Positions 57,801-63,863 of a stretch of 64,000 bases of DNA are shown piece after piece. The notes beneath the pieces are model-generated. The model was not told the origin of the DNA. It searched no databases and saw only the letters and a program-made list of their open reading frames with translations. The first letter of the stretch is position 1. Every line of letters begins with the position of its first letter. The stretch comes from Arcobacter ellisii (lineage in GTDB: Bacteria; Campylobacterota; Campylobacteria; Campylobacterales; Arcobacteraceae). Position numbers and translations under genes: made by a program. The stretch spans positions 248,001 to 312,000 of the forward strand of contig NZ_CP032097.1 of the NCBI RefSeq assembly GCF_003544915.1. Direction: 5' to 3'.

Positions 57801-60007
57801 AAGGTCACCCTGATATGGATTTCCAATTAAAAGATAAAGATACAGGTGGTATTTTAGTTGTTAATAATATAGAGGGAATAATTTTTGCTGATGGAAATAC
57901 CTTTGGAAAAGTTAATGTTGTTGCAAATACAACAGTAGAATATAGTGTTGATTTAAGTGCAGCTTTAACTGATACAGATGGAAGTGAAACTTTAACTGCT
58001 ATAATAACTGGAGTACCAGCAGGTGCTACTTTTGATTCACAATTTGTAATAAATGATAATGGTGTTTGGAAAATAGTAATTCCTGAAAATGCTACATCTA
58101 TAAATTATACGGATGTTAAAATGACTGTTCCTTTAAGTGTTGGAGCATTTACTTTAAAAATTGAAGCAACAGCAACAGAAAAAAGTAATAATCACTCAGC
58201 ATCAGCATATGATAGCGATGCAATTGTGTATGCTATAAATGAAACAAATACTTTAACATTTGGTAAAGCAACAACTAATTTATTGTTTACACTAGATGTG
58301 TCTGGTTCTATGAAAGATATTGTAAAAAATAGTAGTGGTATTTCTACAACAAGATTTGAAATAGCAAAAGCTTCTATAATATCAACTATTAATGCTTATA
58401 AAGCGAATGGAACAACAGAAGTAAATCTTACACTATTTAATTCAGGTGGAAAAAATATTGGATGGAAAACAGCAGATGAGGCAATAGATTATCTAAGTAA
58501 ATTAACTATGGATACATCTGGTAATATTAAATACAATGGAAGTTCAATCTCTGGTTTAACTGATAAATATACAGATTATTATGATGGATTAAATGCGACA
58601 ATGAGTATTAATTTTACTGGGCATAAAGCAGATAATACAGTTGCATATTTCTTATCAGATGGAGTACCAAATGAGAATAAGAATAAAATCGATCAAGATA
58701 GTGATGCAACAATAGTAGCTTGGAAAAATTATGTAAATGCAAATATTAATACATTATATGTAGTTGGAGTAGGAGCAGGGGCACAAGAAGCACCATTAAA
58801 AATTATTCAAGTACAAGAGGGTGATAAGGTAATTATGGCAACAACTGATGCTACTTTAGGAGATACCCTTTTAGGAACAATTACAGCTTCTATTTCTGGT
58901 AGTGTTGCAGATAATATTTTTGGTGGAGATGGAATTAAAACAATAGACAGTATTATTGTTGATGGAAGAGAGTATACAAAAACTACTTTCCCAACAGATG
59001 GTGTTGCTCTTGATGGTGATGGTAAGTTAGTATTTAATTTTGATACAGGTGCTTATACTTATACTGGAAAATCATCTGAGTTTACATCTGATACAACAAA
59101 AACATTTAAAGTAAATGTTTCAGATGAAGATGGTGATAAAGCATCATTAGATGTTAATATTAAAATTAATGTTAATGATTCACAATATTTAGAGAATAAA
59201 GCACCAATAGCTTATATTACAAATGATGGATCTCCATTATTAGGAATGATAGATGTCAATGTTGCAAATTTAATTAAATTACAATCAAATCAAATGTTTG
59301 CAGTTTATGACCAAGATGATAATATTAAGTCTGTTAAAATTTCATCAGGGGGATTATTATCTAGTTTATTAGGACCAATTACAGGAAAACTTGTATTTAA
59401 TTTTGATTCAAGTGTAAATGTAGAAGGATTCAAAATTAATGGTATAGGAACAGACAGCTTAACTATAGTTGCAAATGATGCAGATGGTGCAACAACGGCT
59501 CAATTTAATACATTATTATCTAAAATAAAAATGGATTATTCTGGATTATTAGATAGTTTACTTGGAACAAATGTAGATGTTTTTGGAAAATTATCTATAG
59601 TTGTAGAAGATACAGAAGGATTAAAAGATAGTAAAACTAGTGCTAATTTAATTGATCTGGAACTTTTAGTTAGTAATAATAATACAGAGGAAAATGTAAA
59701 TTTAATGGAAGAAGATATAGACTTAACACAATATGTAACAAAAGATACAAATATTGTTAGTTTTGAAAATTCTAAATTAGATAAAATAACGATAGAGTTA
59801 AAAGATATATTAATTCAAGAAGATAAAGAATTAATAGTAAAAGGGGATAAAGGAGACATTGTTCAACTTGATACTCCAAGCGATTGGTCAAATGTTGGAA
59901 AAGAACAATTAGATGGAGTTAACTATAAAGTTTATACAGGAACAGGTGTTAATTCTACAATTAAATTATTAATTGATGATGATATTGATGTAACACCAAA
60001 TATATAA
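42860..60007 (+). CDS. Giant LapA/BapA-like surface adhesin with 29 identical Calx-beta-type repeats and a vWFA domain (5715 aa)
   Basis: The start is at 42860 because GGAG precedes it at 8 bases; an upstream in-frame GTG (42833) lacks one. Residues 1-140 resemble a LapA-type retention module. Residues 147-151 are A-A-A-A-G, a candidate LapG cleavage site, followed by a flexible linker. A Calx-beta-like domain (about 215-320) precedes 29 tandem 136-residue repeats (325-4268), each with Calx-beta features and Asp-rich linkers (TDDKGPDAP) suited to Ca2+. The C-terminal 1450 residues hold cadherin-like and T1SS-143-type domains. A vWFA domain with MIDAS motif D5146-V-S-G-S and SDG also lies there, and the end (residues 5620-5715) has type I secretion signal character. 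It is exported by the three upstream products and mediates adhesion or biofilm formation by analogy. Confidence 0.93.
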   Translation: MKLTIKSDGQSKVVDLDKDLQFNVNKGEQYIFSNGFTSYVLNFKDNQQSVELTFKVDGKTIKVDLKGIVPLLQENVEGLQNPTLVIINKNANEKDVDNIVDNAEFNGSEIIDRLEALISNPVDLGANNSDKLAIISDFQSLIETLDAAAAGGEQGNATANGSSFNSIFGTIEDSLNGIADSAVWENLTESISTTPVETGNTVATILPIELINVNVKLEGINTSVIEGKNASYRITLTDDDGNVIVTTEDMVITFTYTYTTASGEDITEVGSVTIPAGQSEITFEISTVDDNLTEDIESFNISIDTASNQEQFDSVTIDKTPVTTTITDDKGPDAPIDEDVKANIEVSDAGSVKEADGATLTYSVKLSNAVGSDVEVDLTTGGDATRGSDYENTLQYSTDGGTTWLDVPATGKVTLPADGSSVLVKVTVKDDAITENDETVTLTATTTDAQITTQTATGTGTITDDKGPDAPIDEDVKANIEVSDAGSVKEADGATLTYSVKLSNAVGSDVEVDLTTGGDATRGSDYENTLQYSTDGGTTWLDVPATGKVTLPADGSSVLVKVTVKDDAITENDETVTLTATTTDAQITTQTATGTGTITDDKGPDAPIDEDVKANIEVSDAGSVKEADGATLTYSVKLSNAVGSDVEVDLTTGGDATRGSDYENTLQYSTDGGTTWLDVPATGKVTLPADGSSVLVKVTVKDDAITENDETVTLTATTTDAQITTQTATGTGTITDDKGPDAPIDEDVKANIEVSDAGSVKEADGATLTYSVKLSNAVGSDVEVDLTTGGDATRGSDYENTLQYSTDGGTTWLDVPATGKVTLPADGSSVLVKVTVKDDAITENDETVTLTATTTDAQITTQTATGTGTITDDKGPDAPIDEDVKANIEVSDAGSVKEADGATLTYSVKLSNAVGSDVEVDLTTGGDATRGSDYENTLQYSTDGGTTWLDVPATGKVTLPADGSSVLVKVTVKDDAITENDETVTLTATTTDAQITTQTATGTGTITDDKGPDAPIDEDVKANIEVSDAGSVKEADGATLTYSVKLSNAVGSDVEVDLTTGGDATRGSDYENTLQYSTDGGTTWLDVPATGKVTLPADGSSVLVKVTVKDDAITENDETVTLTATTTDAQITTQTATGTGTITDDKGPDAPIDEDVKANIEVSDAGSVKEADGATLTYSVKLSNAVGSDVEVDLTTGGDATRGSDYENTLQYSTDGGTTWLDVPATGKVTLPADGSSVLVKVTVKDDAITENDETVTLTATTTDAQITTQTATGTGTITDDKGPDAPIDEDVKANIEVSDAGSVKEADGATLTYSVKLSNAVGSDVEVDLTTGGDATRGSDYENTLQYSTDGGTTWLDVPATGKVTLPADGSSVLVKVTVKDDAITENDETVTLTATTTDAQITTQTATGTGTITDDKGPDAPIDEDVKANIEVSDAGSVKEADGATLTYSVKLSNAVGSDVEVDLTTGGDATRGSDYENTLQYSTDGGTTWLDVPATGKVTLPADGSSVLVKVTVKDDAITENDETVTLTATTTDAQITTQTATGTGTITDDKGPDAPIDEDVKANIEVSDAGSVKEADGATLTYSVKLSNAVGSDVEVDLTTGGDATRGSDYENTLQYSTDGGTTWLDVPATGKVTLPADGSSVLVKVTVKDDAITENDETVTLTATTTDAQITTQTATGTGTITDDKGPDAPIDEDVKANIEVSDAGSVKEADGATLTYSVKLSNAVGSDVEVDLTTGGDATRGSDYENTLQYSTDGGTTWLDVPATGKVTLPADGSSVLVKVTVKDDAITENDETVTLTATTTDAQITTQTATGTGTITDDKGPDAPIDEDVKANIEVSDAGSVKEADGATLTYSVKLSNAVGSDVEVDLTTGGDATRGSDYENTLQYSTDGGTTWLDVPATGKVTLPADGSSVLVKVTVKDDAITENDETVTLTATTTDAQITTQTATGTGTITDDKGPDAPIDEDVKANIEVSDAGSVKEADGATLTYSVKLSNAVGSDVEVDLTTGGDATRGSDYENTLQYSTDGGTTWLDVPATGKVTLPADGSSVLVKVTVKDDAITENDETVTLTATTTDAQITTQTATGTGTITDDKGPDAPIDEDVKANIEVSDAGSVKEADGATLTYSVKLSNAVGSDVEVDLTTGGDATRGSDYENTLQYSTDGGTTWLDVPATGKVTLPADGSSVLVKVTVKDDAITENDETVTLTATTTDAQITTQTATGTGTITDDKGPDAPIDEDVKANIEVSDAGSVKEADGATLTYSVKLSNAVGSDVEVDLTTGGDATRGSDYENTLQYSTDGGTTWLDVPATGKVTLPADGSSVLVKVTVKDDAITENDETVTLTATTTDAQITTQTATGTGTITDDKGPDAPIDEDVKANIEVSDAGSVKEADGATLTYSVKLSNAVGSDVEVDLTTGGDATRGSDYENTLQYSTDGGTTWLDVPATGKVTLPADGSSVLVKVTVKDDAITENDETVTLTATTTDAQITTQTATGTGTITDDKGPDAPIDEDVKANIEVSDAGSVKEADGATLTYSVKLSNAVGSDVEVDLTTGGDATRGSDYENTLQYSTDGGTTWLDVPATGKVTLPADGSSVLVKVTVKDDAITENDETVTLTATTTDAQITTQTATGTGTITDDKGPDAPIDEDVKANIEVSDAGSVKEADGATLTYSVKLSNAVGSDVEVDLTTGGDATRGSDYENTLQYSTDGGTTWLDVPATGKVTLPADGSSVLVKVTVKDDAITENDETVTLTATTTDAQITTQTATGTGTITDDKGPDAPIDEDVKANIEVSDAGSVKEADGATLTYSVKLSNAVGSDVEVDLTTGGDATRGSDYENTLQYSTDGGTTWLDVPATGKVTLPADGSSVLVKVTVKDDAITENDETVTLTATTTDAQITTQTATGTGTITDDKGPDAPIDEDVKANIEVSDAGSVKEADGATLTYSVKLSNAVGSDVEVDLTTGGDATRGSDYENTLQYSTDGGTTWLDVPATGKVTLPADGSSVLVKVTVKDDAITENDETVTLTATTTDAQITTQTATGTGTITDDKGPDAPIDEDVKANIEVSDAGSVKEADGATLTYSVKLSNAVGSDVEVDLTTGGDATRGSDYENTLQYSTDGGTTWLDVPATGKVTLPADGSSVLVKVTVKDDAITENDETVTLTATTTDAQITTQTATGTGTITDDKGPDAPIDEDVKANIEVSDAGSVKEADGATLTYSVKLSNAVGSDVEVDLTTGGDATRGSDYENTLQYSTDGGTTWLDVPATGKVTLPADGSSVLVKVTVKDDAITENDETVTLTATTTDAQITTQTATGTGTITDDKGPDAPIDEDVKANIEVSDAGSVKEADGATLTYSVKLSNAVGSDVEVDLTTGGDATRGSDYENTLQYSTDGGTTWLDVPATGKVTLPADGSSVLVKVTVKDDAITENDETVTLTATTTDAQITTQTATGTGTITDDKGPDAPIDEDVKANIEVSDAGSVKEADGATLTYSVKLSNAVGSDVEVDLTTGGDATRGSDYENTLQYSTDGGTTWLDVPATGKVTLPADGSSVLVKVTVKDDAITENDETVTLTATTTDAQITTQTATGTGTITDDKGPDAPIDEDVKANIEVSDAGSVKEADGATLTYSVKLSNAVGSDVEVDLTTGGDATRGSDYENTLQYSTDGGTTWLDVPATGKVTLPADGSSVLVKVTVKDDAITENDETVTLTATTTDAQITTQTATGTGTITDDKGPDAPIDEDVKANIEVSDAGSVKEADGATLTYSVKLSNAVGSDVEVDLTTGGDATRGSDYENTLQYSTDGGTTWLDVPATGKVTLPADGSSVLVKVTVKDDAITENDETVTLTATTTDAQITTQTATGTGTITDDKGPDAPIDEDVKANIEVSDAGSVKEADGATLTYSVKLSNAVGSDVEVDLTTGGDATRGSDYENTLQYSTDGGTTWLDVPATGKVTLPADGSSVLVKVTVKDDAITENDETVTLTATTTDAQITTQTATGTGTITDDKGPDAPIDEDVKANIEVSDAGSVKEADGATLTYSVKLSNAVGSDVEVDLTTGGDATRGSDYENTLQYSTDGGTTWLDVPATGKVTLPADGSSVLVKVTVKDDAITENDETVTLTATTTDAQITTQTATGTGTITDDKGPDAPIDEDVKANIEVSDAGSVKEADGATLTYSVKLSNAVGSDVEVDLTTGGDATRGSDYENTLQYSTDGGTTWLDVPATGKVTLPADGSSVLVKVTVKDDAITENDETVTLTATTTDAQITTQTATGTGTILDNDIAPITVTVSEEGLINGIIDNSGVPTDITNETKVEGYVNISNLTLSSNKEFFLNIPTISLTSNGDNIVWQLNNENKELVGKVNGENAIKITIDNNGKYTVELLKPIDHAINSVEDIESFDVNIKLKDGSFETEAKLTINIEDDMPTIETSSTTWTQSIDIPDIFSGSVSFAGNGGSKSLYTFADGAVIVTGKGFTSSTDLTLKDSNLSQSSGGLGVASTSSPYHNVANEVDFRKTADGQAASEELIIKLAAGKISYGAKINFAFMYGGELEVGVAEFYRGGVLVSTQTFSSNASSGNYAANFEVLDGGFDKIIIKATDNGNSFSIKDNSDFAVTGVQFLGTTSAQPISYAQGIISYGYGADGAGKIGFTEVSDIVKLTNGSSVVMTVTDNSIIAKDGNGALVFQVQLTPSTGKWEFYKYQDFLIGNGSEEVLDINYRVVDADGDGVNSSISIGVNKLPVSTNDVIEPTEDKSYILQVDDFGTLSNDITKIKIEILPTNGVLKLAGVVVVAGQEINKSDISSGKLEFLSNKNTDLNSNFIFKVSNGTLWSTTSYETKVNVIAEADKPTASIDVTKIVSSIADDIVVKVGNNTYNITELLANKNDSTQFKQKSNVGNNYDMDNDNTTKITVNGGLNQNDMVGGTVNNDIIIINGDVKFGTNINSTDGNDIVAILGNIYGGSFAGDNGTDYLYLGKPMSKYEILNYNGYEQGHPDMDFQLKDKDTGGILVVNNIEGIIFADGNTFGKVNVVANTTVEYSVDLSAALTDTDGSETLTAIITGVPAGATFDSQFVINDNGVWKIVIPENATSINYTDVKMTVPLSVGAFTLKIEATATEKSNNHSASAYDSDAIVYAINETNTLTFGKATTNLLFTLDVSGSMKDIVKNSSGISTTRFEIAKASIISTINAYKANGTTEVNLTLFNSGGKNIGWKTADEAIDYLSKLTMDTSGNIKYNGSSISGLTDKYTDYYDGLNATMSINFTGHKADNTVAYFLSDGVPNENKNKIDQDSDATIVAWKNYVNANINTLYVVGVGAGAQEAPLKIIQVQEGDKVIMATTDATLGDTLLGTITASISGSVADNIFGGDGIKTIDSIIVDGREYTKTTFPTDGVALDGDGKLVFNFDTGAYTYTGKSSEFTSDTTKTFKVNVSDEDGDKASLDVNIKINVNDSQYLENKAPIAYITNDGSPLLGMIDVNVANLIKLQSNQMFAVYDQDDNIKSVKISSGGLLSSLLGPITGKLVFNFDSSVNVEGFKINGIGTDSLTIVANDADGATTAQFNTLLSKIKMDYSGLLDSLLGTNVDVFGKLSIVVEDTEGLKDSKTSANLIDLELLVSNNNTEENVNLMEEDIDLTQYVTKDTNIVSFENSKLDKITIELKDILIQEDKELIVKGDKGDIVQLDTPSDWSNVGKEQLDGVNYKVYTGTGVNSTIKLLIDDDIDVTPNI
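43831..55662 (+). repeat. 29 tandem copies of a 408-bp unit
   Basis: The unit is 408 bp (136 codons), running without interruption for 11,832 bp plus a 6-base start of a 30th copy (AACAAT, to 55668). Reading line by line I saw no substitution in any copy. Each copy also yields the same two reverse-strand shadow frames at a 408-base step. The unit encodes one Calx-beta-like domain plus Asp-rich linker. Copy number in the real genome depends on how the assembly resolved the array. Confidence 0.97.
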
Positions 60008-60042
60008 GTATAAATAGGAGTTTTTCCTATTTATACTTTTTT
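60006..60042 (+). terminator. Rho-independent terminator of the adhesin gene
   Basis: A 14-bp perfect stem (60006-60019 with 60025-60038, AAGTATAAATAGGA) with a 5-base loop and a T run. The stem begins inside the adhesin stop codon. Confidence 0.85.
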
Positions 60043-60071
60043 AAATTTTACAATTGGATTTTAAATTTTTA

Positions 60072-60872
60072 ATGAGACAAACAAAAATTGATGAATTTTT
60101 AGAATTAGAACACCACAATAAAGAGCTTGAAAAAAGAATAAAAGAAGAAGTAGCTAAAAATAGAGAAAAAGATAAGCTTATGTTTCAACAAGCAAAATTG
60201 GCTTCTTTGGGGGAAATGTTAGGAAATATTTCCCATCAATGGCGACAACCTTTAATGGAAATCAATTCTCTATTTTTACCTATTGAAGCAAAAATATCTT
60301 TAGGTGGAACTTTAGAAAAAGAGGAAATTTTAGAAGCGATTGATAAATTAAATCACATCACGAGATATATGTCAAATACTATTGATGATTTTAAAAACTT
60401 TTTTGCAACGGATAAAGAGAAAATAAAATTTAAGTTGCTGGAGCAGATAAATTCAACGATAAATATTATCAGTGGCGGTTTAAAAGTAAACAATATCAAA
60501 CTTGACATCATAATGAATAAAAATCCTGAATTAATTGGTTATAAAAATGATTATTCACAAGTTTTGATAAATATAATTAATAATTCAAAAGATGCATTAG
60601 TTGAAAGAAAAATAGAAAATCCATATATAAAAATCTCAATATTTCAAGAAGATGAAAATATTATTACAACAGTTGAGGATAATGCTGGTGGAATAAAGGT
60701 TGAACCAATTGATAAAATATTTGAACCTTTTTTTACTTACCAAAAAGCTAATGGTTCAGGAATTGGACTTTTTATGTCAAAATTAATTATTGAAAATAAT
60801 ATGAATGGTAAATTAACAGTAAAAAATTCTTCAAAGGGTGCTTTTTTTAAGATTTCTATCCCAAAAAACTAA
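60072..60872 (+). CDS. Soluble histidine kinase of the HQWRQPL class (266 aa)
   Basis: The protein has no membrane segment. An N-terminal coiled coil (about 10-40) leads into a phosphoacceptor helix with LGNISHQWRQPL (H55). An HATPase domain follows, with NNSKDAL (N-box), EDNAGGI and GSGIGLFMS. The kinase core resembles the one at 34035. ATG 60072 is preferred, though an in-frame TTG at 60054 is possible; neither has a strong SD. No regulator is adjacent, so it is an orphan. Its place directly after the adhesin terminator suggests, but does not show, a link to surface attachment. Confidence 0.88.
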   Translation: MRQTKIDEFLELEHHNKELEKRIKEEVAKNREKDKLMFQQAKLASLGEMLGNISHQWRQPLMEINSLFLPIEAKISLGGTLEKEEILEAIDKLNHITRYMSNTIDDFKNFFATDKEKIKFKLLEQINSTINIISGGLKVNNIKLDIIMNKNPELIGYKNDYSQVLINIINNSKDALVERKIENPYIKISIFQEDENIITTVEDNAGGIKVEPIDKIFEPFFTYQKANGSGIGLFMSKLIIENNMNGKLTVKNSSKGAFFKISIPKN

Positions 60873-60909
60873 ACTAAATCACTTCATTTTCTATTCAATC
60901 AATTTTAGA

Positions 60910-60915
60910 TATAAT
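60910..60915 (+). promoter_or_regulatory. -10 element of the transketolase gene
   Basis: TATAAT at 60910-60915, about 41 bases upstream of the transketolase ATG. The flanking DNA is T-rich, as in campylobacterial promoters. Confidence 0.45.
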
Positions 60916-60956
60916 CCTGAAAAATTTAGAAAACTTCACTCATTATTAGGATAATC

Positions 60957-62873
60957 ATGTCAAAACAATTATTACAAAAACAAGCAGATACTATCAGATT
61001 TTTAGCAGCTGATATGGTGCAACAAGCAAATTCAGGACATCCTGGTGCTCCTATGGGACTTGCTGATATTGCAACAGTATTAAGTAAACACTTAAATGTA
61101 AATCCAGCTGATGAAAAATGGCTAAACAGAGATAGATTAGTATTTTCAGGTGGTCACGCAACAGGTTTAGTTTACTCTTTATTACATCTTTGGGGATTTG
61201 ATGTATCAGTAAATGATATGAAAAACTTTAGACAAACTCACTCTAAAACTCCAGGACATCCAGAATATGGACATACTCATGGTATTGAAATTACAACTGG
61301 ACCATTAGGACAAGGAATTGCAAATGCAGTTGGTTTTGCAATGGCAGGAAAATATGCACAAAATCTTCTTGGTAGTGATGTAATTAATCATAAAGTTTAC
61401 TGTTTATGTGGAGATGGGGATTTACAAGAAGGAATCTCTTATGAAGCAACTGCGACAGCTGGACATTTAAAACTTGATAATCTTGTAATTATTTATGATT
61501 CAAATAATATTACTATTGAGGGTGAAGCTACAATTGCTTGGAGTGAAAATGTTAAAAAAAGATTCCAAGCTATTGATTTTGAAGTTATTGAAATAGATGG
61601 ACATAATTTTGACCAAATTGATAAAGCTTTAGTTGCTGCTAAATCATCAACACTTCCAGTATTAATTATTGCAAAAACAGCAATTGCTAAAGGTGCAGTA
61701 ACAATGGAAGGAAGTCATCATTCTCATGGAGCTCCATTAGGTGAAGATGAAATTGCAAAATCTAAAGAAAAAGCAGGATTTAATCCTGAAGAAAAATTCT
61801 TTGTACCAGCTGATGTAAAAGGTGCTTTTGATAAATTAATCGTTGGTTCTACTGCTCAAAATGCTTGGATGGAATCACTTTCTGCTGAAACAAAAGCAAA
61901 AATTGCTCAATTACAAAATCCAGATTTTGATTCTATTGAATATCCAACTTTTGAAGCTGATTCAAGTGTTGCAACAAGAGATTCAAATCATAAAATCTTA
62001 AACGCAATTGCAAAAGCAATTCCAGGATTCTTAGGAGGAAGTGCAGATTTAGCTCCTTCAAATAAAACAGAATTAATGGGAATGGGTGATTTCCCAAATG
62101 GAAGAAATATTCATTTTGGTATCAAAGAACATGCAATGGCAGCAATTACAAATGCTATGAACTTATATGGTTTATTTAGAGTTTATTCTGCAACATTTTT
62201 TGTTTTTTCTGATTATTTAAAACCAAGTGCAAGAATTGCAGCACTTGCAGGAATTCCTCAACACTTTGTTTGGACACACGATTCTATTGGTGTTGGAGAA
62301 GATGGACCAACTCACCAACCAATTGAACATTTATCACAATTTAGAGCATTACCAAATTTCTATACATTTAGACCAGCAGATGCAACAGAAAATGTTGATT
62401 CATGGAAAGTAGCTTTAAAAATGAAAGCTCCAACTGCATTTGTTTGTTCAAGACAAGGTTTAAAAGTATTAAAAGATGAAAAAGCTTACGGAAGTGTAGC
62501 AAATGGTGCTTATTTATTAAAACAAAGAGAAAATGCAAACATTACTATTATGGCATCTGGTTCTGAGTTAATGTTAGCTTTACAAACAGCTTGTTCTTTA
62601 GAAGATGAAGGAATTATTGCAAATGTTGTTTCAGTTCCTTGTTTTGATTTATTATTAGAGCAAGATGCAGCTTATATTGAAAAAATTATTGATAAAAATA
62701 CAAGAGTTTATGCAGTTGAAGCAGCAAGAGGTTTAGAGTATTATAGATTTGCTGATGTTGTATTTGGAATGGATACATTTGGAGCAAGTGGACCTGCTAA
62801 TGACTTATTTAAAGAGTTTGGATTTACAATTGATACTTTAAAAGCAAAAATTGTAGCAGACTTCAAAAAATAA
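60957..62873 (+). CDS. tkt: Transketolase
   Basis: The 638-aa thiamine-diphosphate enzyme moves two-carbon ketol units between sugar phosphates in the pentose phosphate pathway. The N-terminal domain carries the substrate loop SGHPGAPMG and the diphosphate/metal motif GDGDLQEG...YDSNNITIEG. The middle domain has the catalytic Glu region (IHFGIKEHAMAAI) and HDSIGVGEDGPTHQPIEH. The C-terminal domain is complete. SD AGGA lies shortly before the ATG. The length is normal. Confidence 0.97.
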   Translation: MSKQLLQKQADTIRFLAADMVQQANSGHPGAPMGLADIATVLSKHLNVNPADEKWLNRDRLVFSGGHATGLVYSLLHLWGFDVSVNDMKNFRQTHSKTPGHPEYGHTHGIEITTGPLGQGIANAVGFAMAGKYAQNLLGSDVINHKVYCLCGDGDLQEGISYEATATAGHLKLDNLVIIYDSNNITIEGEATIAWSENVKKRFQAIDFEVIEIDGHNFDQIDKALVAAKSSTLPVLIIAKTAIAKGAVTMEGSHHSHGAPLGEDEIAKSKEKAGFNPEEKFFVPADVKGAFDKLIVGSTAQNAWMESLSAETKAKIAQLQNPDFDSIEYPTFEADSSVATRDSNHKILNAIAKAIPGFLGGSADLAPSNKTELMGMGDFPNGRNIHFGIKEHAMAAITNAMNLYGLFRVYSATFFVFSDYLKPSARIAALAGIPQHFVWTHDSIGVGEDGPTHQPIEHLSQFRALPNFYTFRPADATENVDSWKVALKMKAPTAFVCSRQGLKVLKDEKAYGSVANGAYLLKQRENANITIMASGSELMLALQTACSLEDEGIIANVVSVPCFDLLLEQDAAYIEKIIDKNTRVYAVEAARGLEYYRFADVVFGMDTFGASGPANDLFKEFGFTIDTLKAKIVADFKK

Positions 62874-62881
62874 CTTTTTTA

Positions 62882-62906
62882 AATAGATGAGATTTTCTCA
62901 TCTATT
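62882..62906 (+). terminator. Hairpin after transketolase
   Basis: An 11-bp perfect stem (62882-62892 with 62896-62906, AATAGATGAGA) with a 3-base loop, 9 bases past the stop. It lacks a strong T run, so its strength is uncertain. Confidence 0.6.
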
Positions 62907-62966
62907 AACTTCTTAATTATCTTAAAACTAATTTCAAAATATCATCTTTTTTTTATTTTAACTCTC

Positions 62967-62972
62967 TATAAT
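62967..62972 (+). promoter_or_regulatory. -10 element of the dehydrogenase gene
   Basis: TATAAT at 62967-62972, about 28 bases before the ATG at 63000. Confidence 0.45.
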
Positions 62973-62999
62973 ATAAAGTAAATGTCTAAGGAGAATTGT

Positions 63000-63851
63000 A
63001 TGCCAATAGGATTTATAGGATTGGGAAATTTAGGACAAGCCATTTGTAAAAGATTGAGCGATGTTGGCGAAACATTAGTAGTTTATAATAGAAATAAAGA
63101 AAAAATAAAAGATTTACCTTATGAAAAAGCTGATACACCAAGAGATGTGTTATTAAAATGTGATATTGTTTTTATGTGTCTTTTTGATAGTAATGCGGTA
63201 AGTCATATTTTATCGGGTGAAAATGGCTTATTAGGTGAAATAATTGAGGGAAAAACAATAATTGATTTAACAACAAATCATTATGAAGATGTATTAAAAT
63301 TCCATGATGCTGTAAATTCAATGAATGGAAATTATTTAGAAAATCCTGTTTTTGGTTCAGTTGCTCCTGCATTAAAAGGTGAATTAACAGTTGTAAGTTC
63401 TGGAAAAACAGAAGTTTTTGAGGCTGTAAAACCTCTTTTAGAAAAAATTGCAAAAGAGATTTTTCATTTAGAAATACCAGCGAGTGCCACAAAAATGAAA
63501 CTTATAAACAATCTATGTTTAGGTTCATTTATGGCAACACTTGCAGAGTGTACAGCTTTGGCTGAAAATTGTAATATAGATAAAACAAAAGCTTTGGAAA
63601 TTTTAGGAGTTGGTGGTGGTCAATCACTTGTATTAAAAGCAAAAACTCAAAAACTAATAGATGAAGATTTTTCTGCTCATTTTTCAAATAATGCAATAAA
63701 TAAAGATTTGCATCTTTTACAAGATTTAGCATATAATCTAAAATTACCACTTTATAGTGCGTGCGTCCCAAAAGAGCTGTTTTCTAAAATGAAGATGATG
63801 GGAAAAGGTGAAGAGGATTTCTCTTCAATTTATCAATTATTTAAAAAATAA
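63000..63851 (+). CDS. NAD(P)-binding beta-hydroxyacid dehydrogenase family protein
   Basis: The 283-aa protein belongs to the 3-hydroxyisobutyrate/6-phosphogluconate dehydrogenase superfamily. It has an N-terminal Rossmann motif GFIGLGNLGQA, the family's segment NPVFGSVAPALKGELTVV and catalytic Lys167 in KLINN. A helical C-terminal domain follows. Start 63000 is chosen because AAGGAG lies at the right distance; an in-frame ATG at 62982 precedes the SD. Substrate unknown: glyoxylate, succinate-semialdehyde or hydroxyisobutyrate reduction are all possible in this family. Confidence 0.88.
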   Translation: MPIGFIGLGNLGQAICKRLSDVGETLVVYNRNKEKIKDLPYEKADTPRDVLLKCDIVFMCLFDSNAVSHILSGENGLLGEIIEGKTIIDLTTNHYEDVLKFHDAVNSMNGNYLENPVFGSVAPALKGELTVVSSGKTEVFEAVKPLLEKIAKEIFHLEIPASATKMKLINNLCLGSFMATLAECTALAENCNIDKTKALEILGVGGGQSLVLKAKTQKLIDEDFSAHFSNNAINKDLHLLQDLAYNLKLPLYSACVPKELFSKMKMMGKGEEDFSSIYQLFKK

Positions 63852-63863
63852 AAAGGATAGTTT

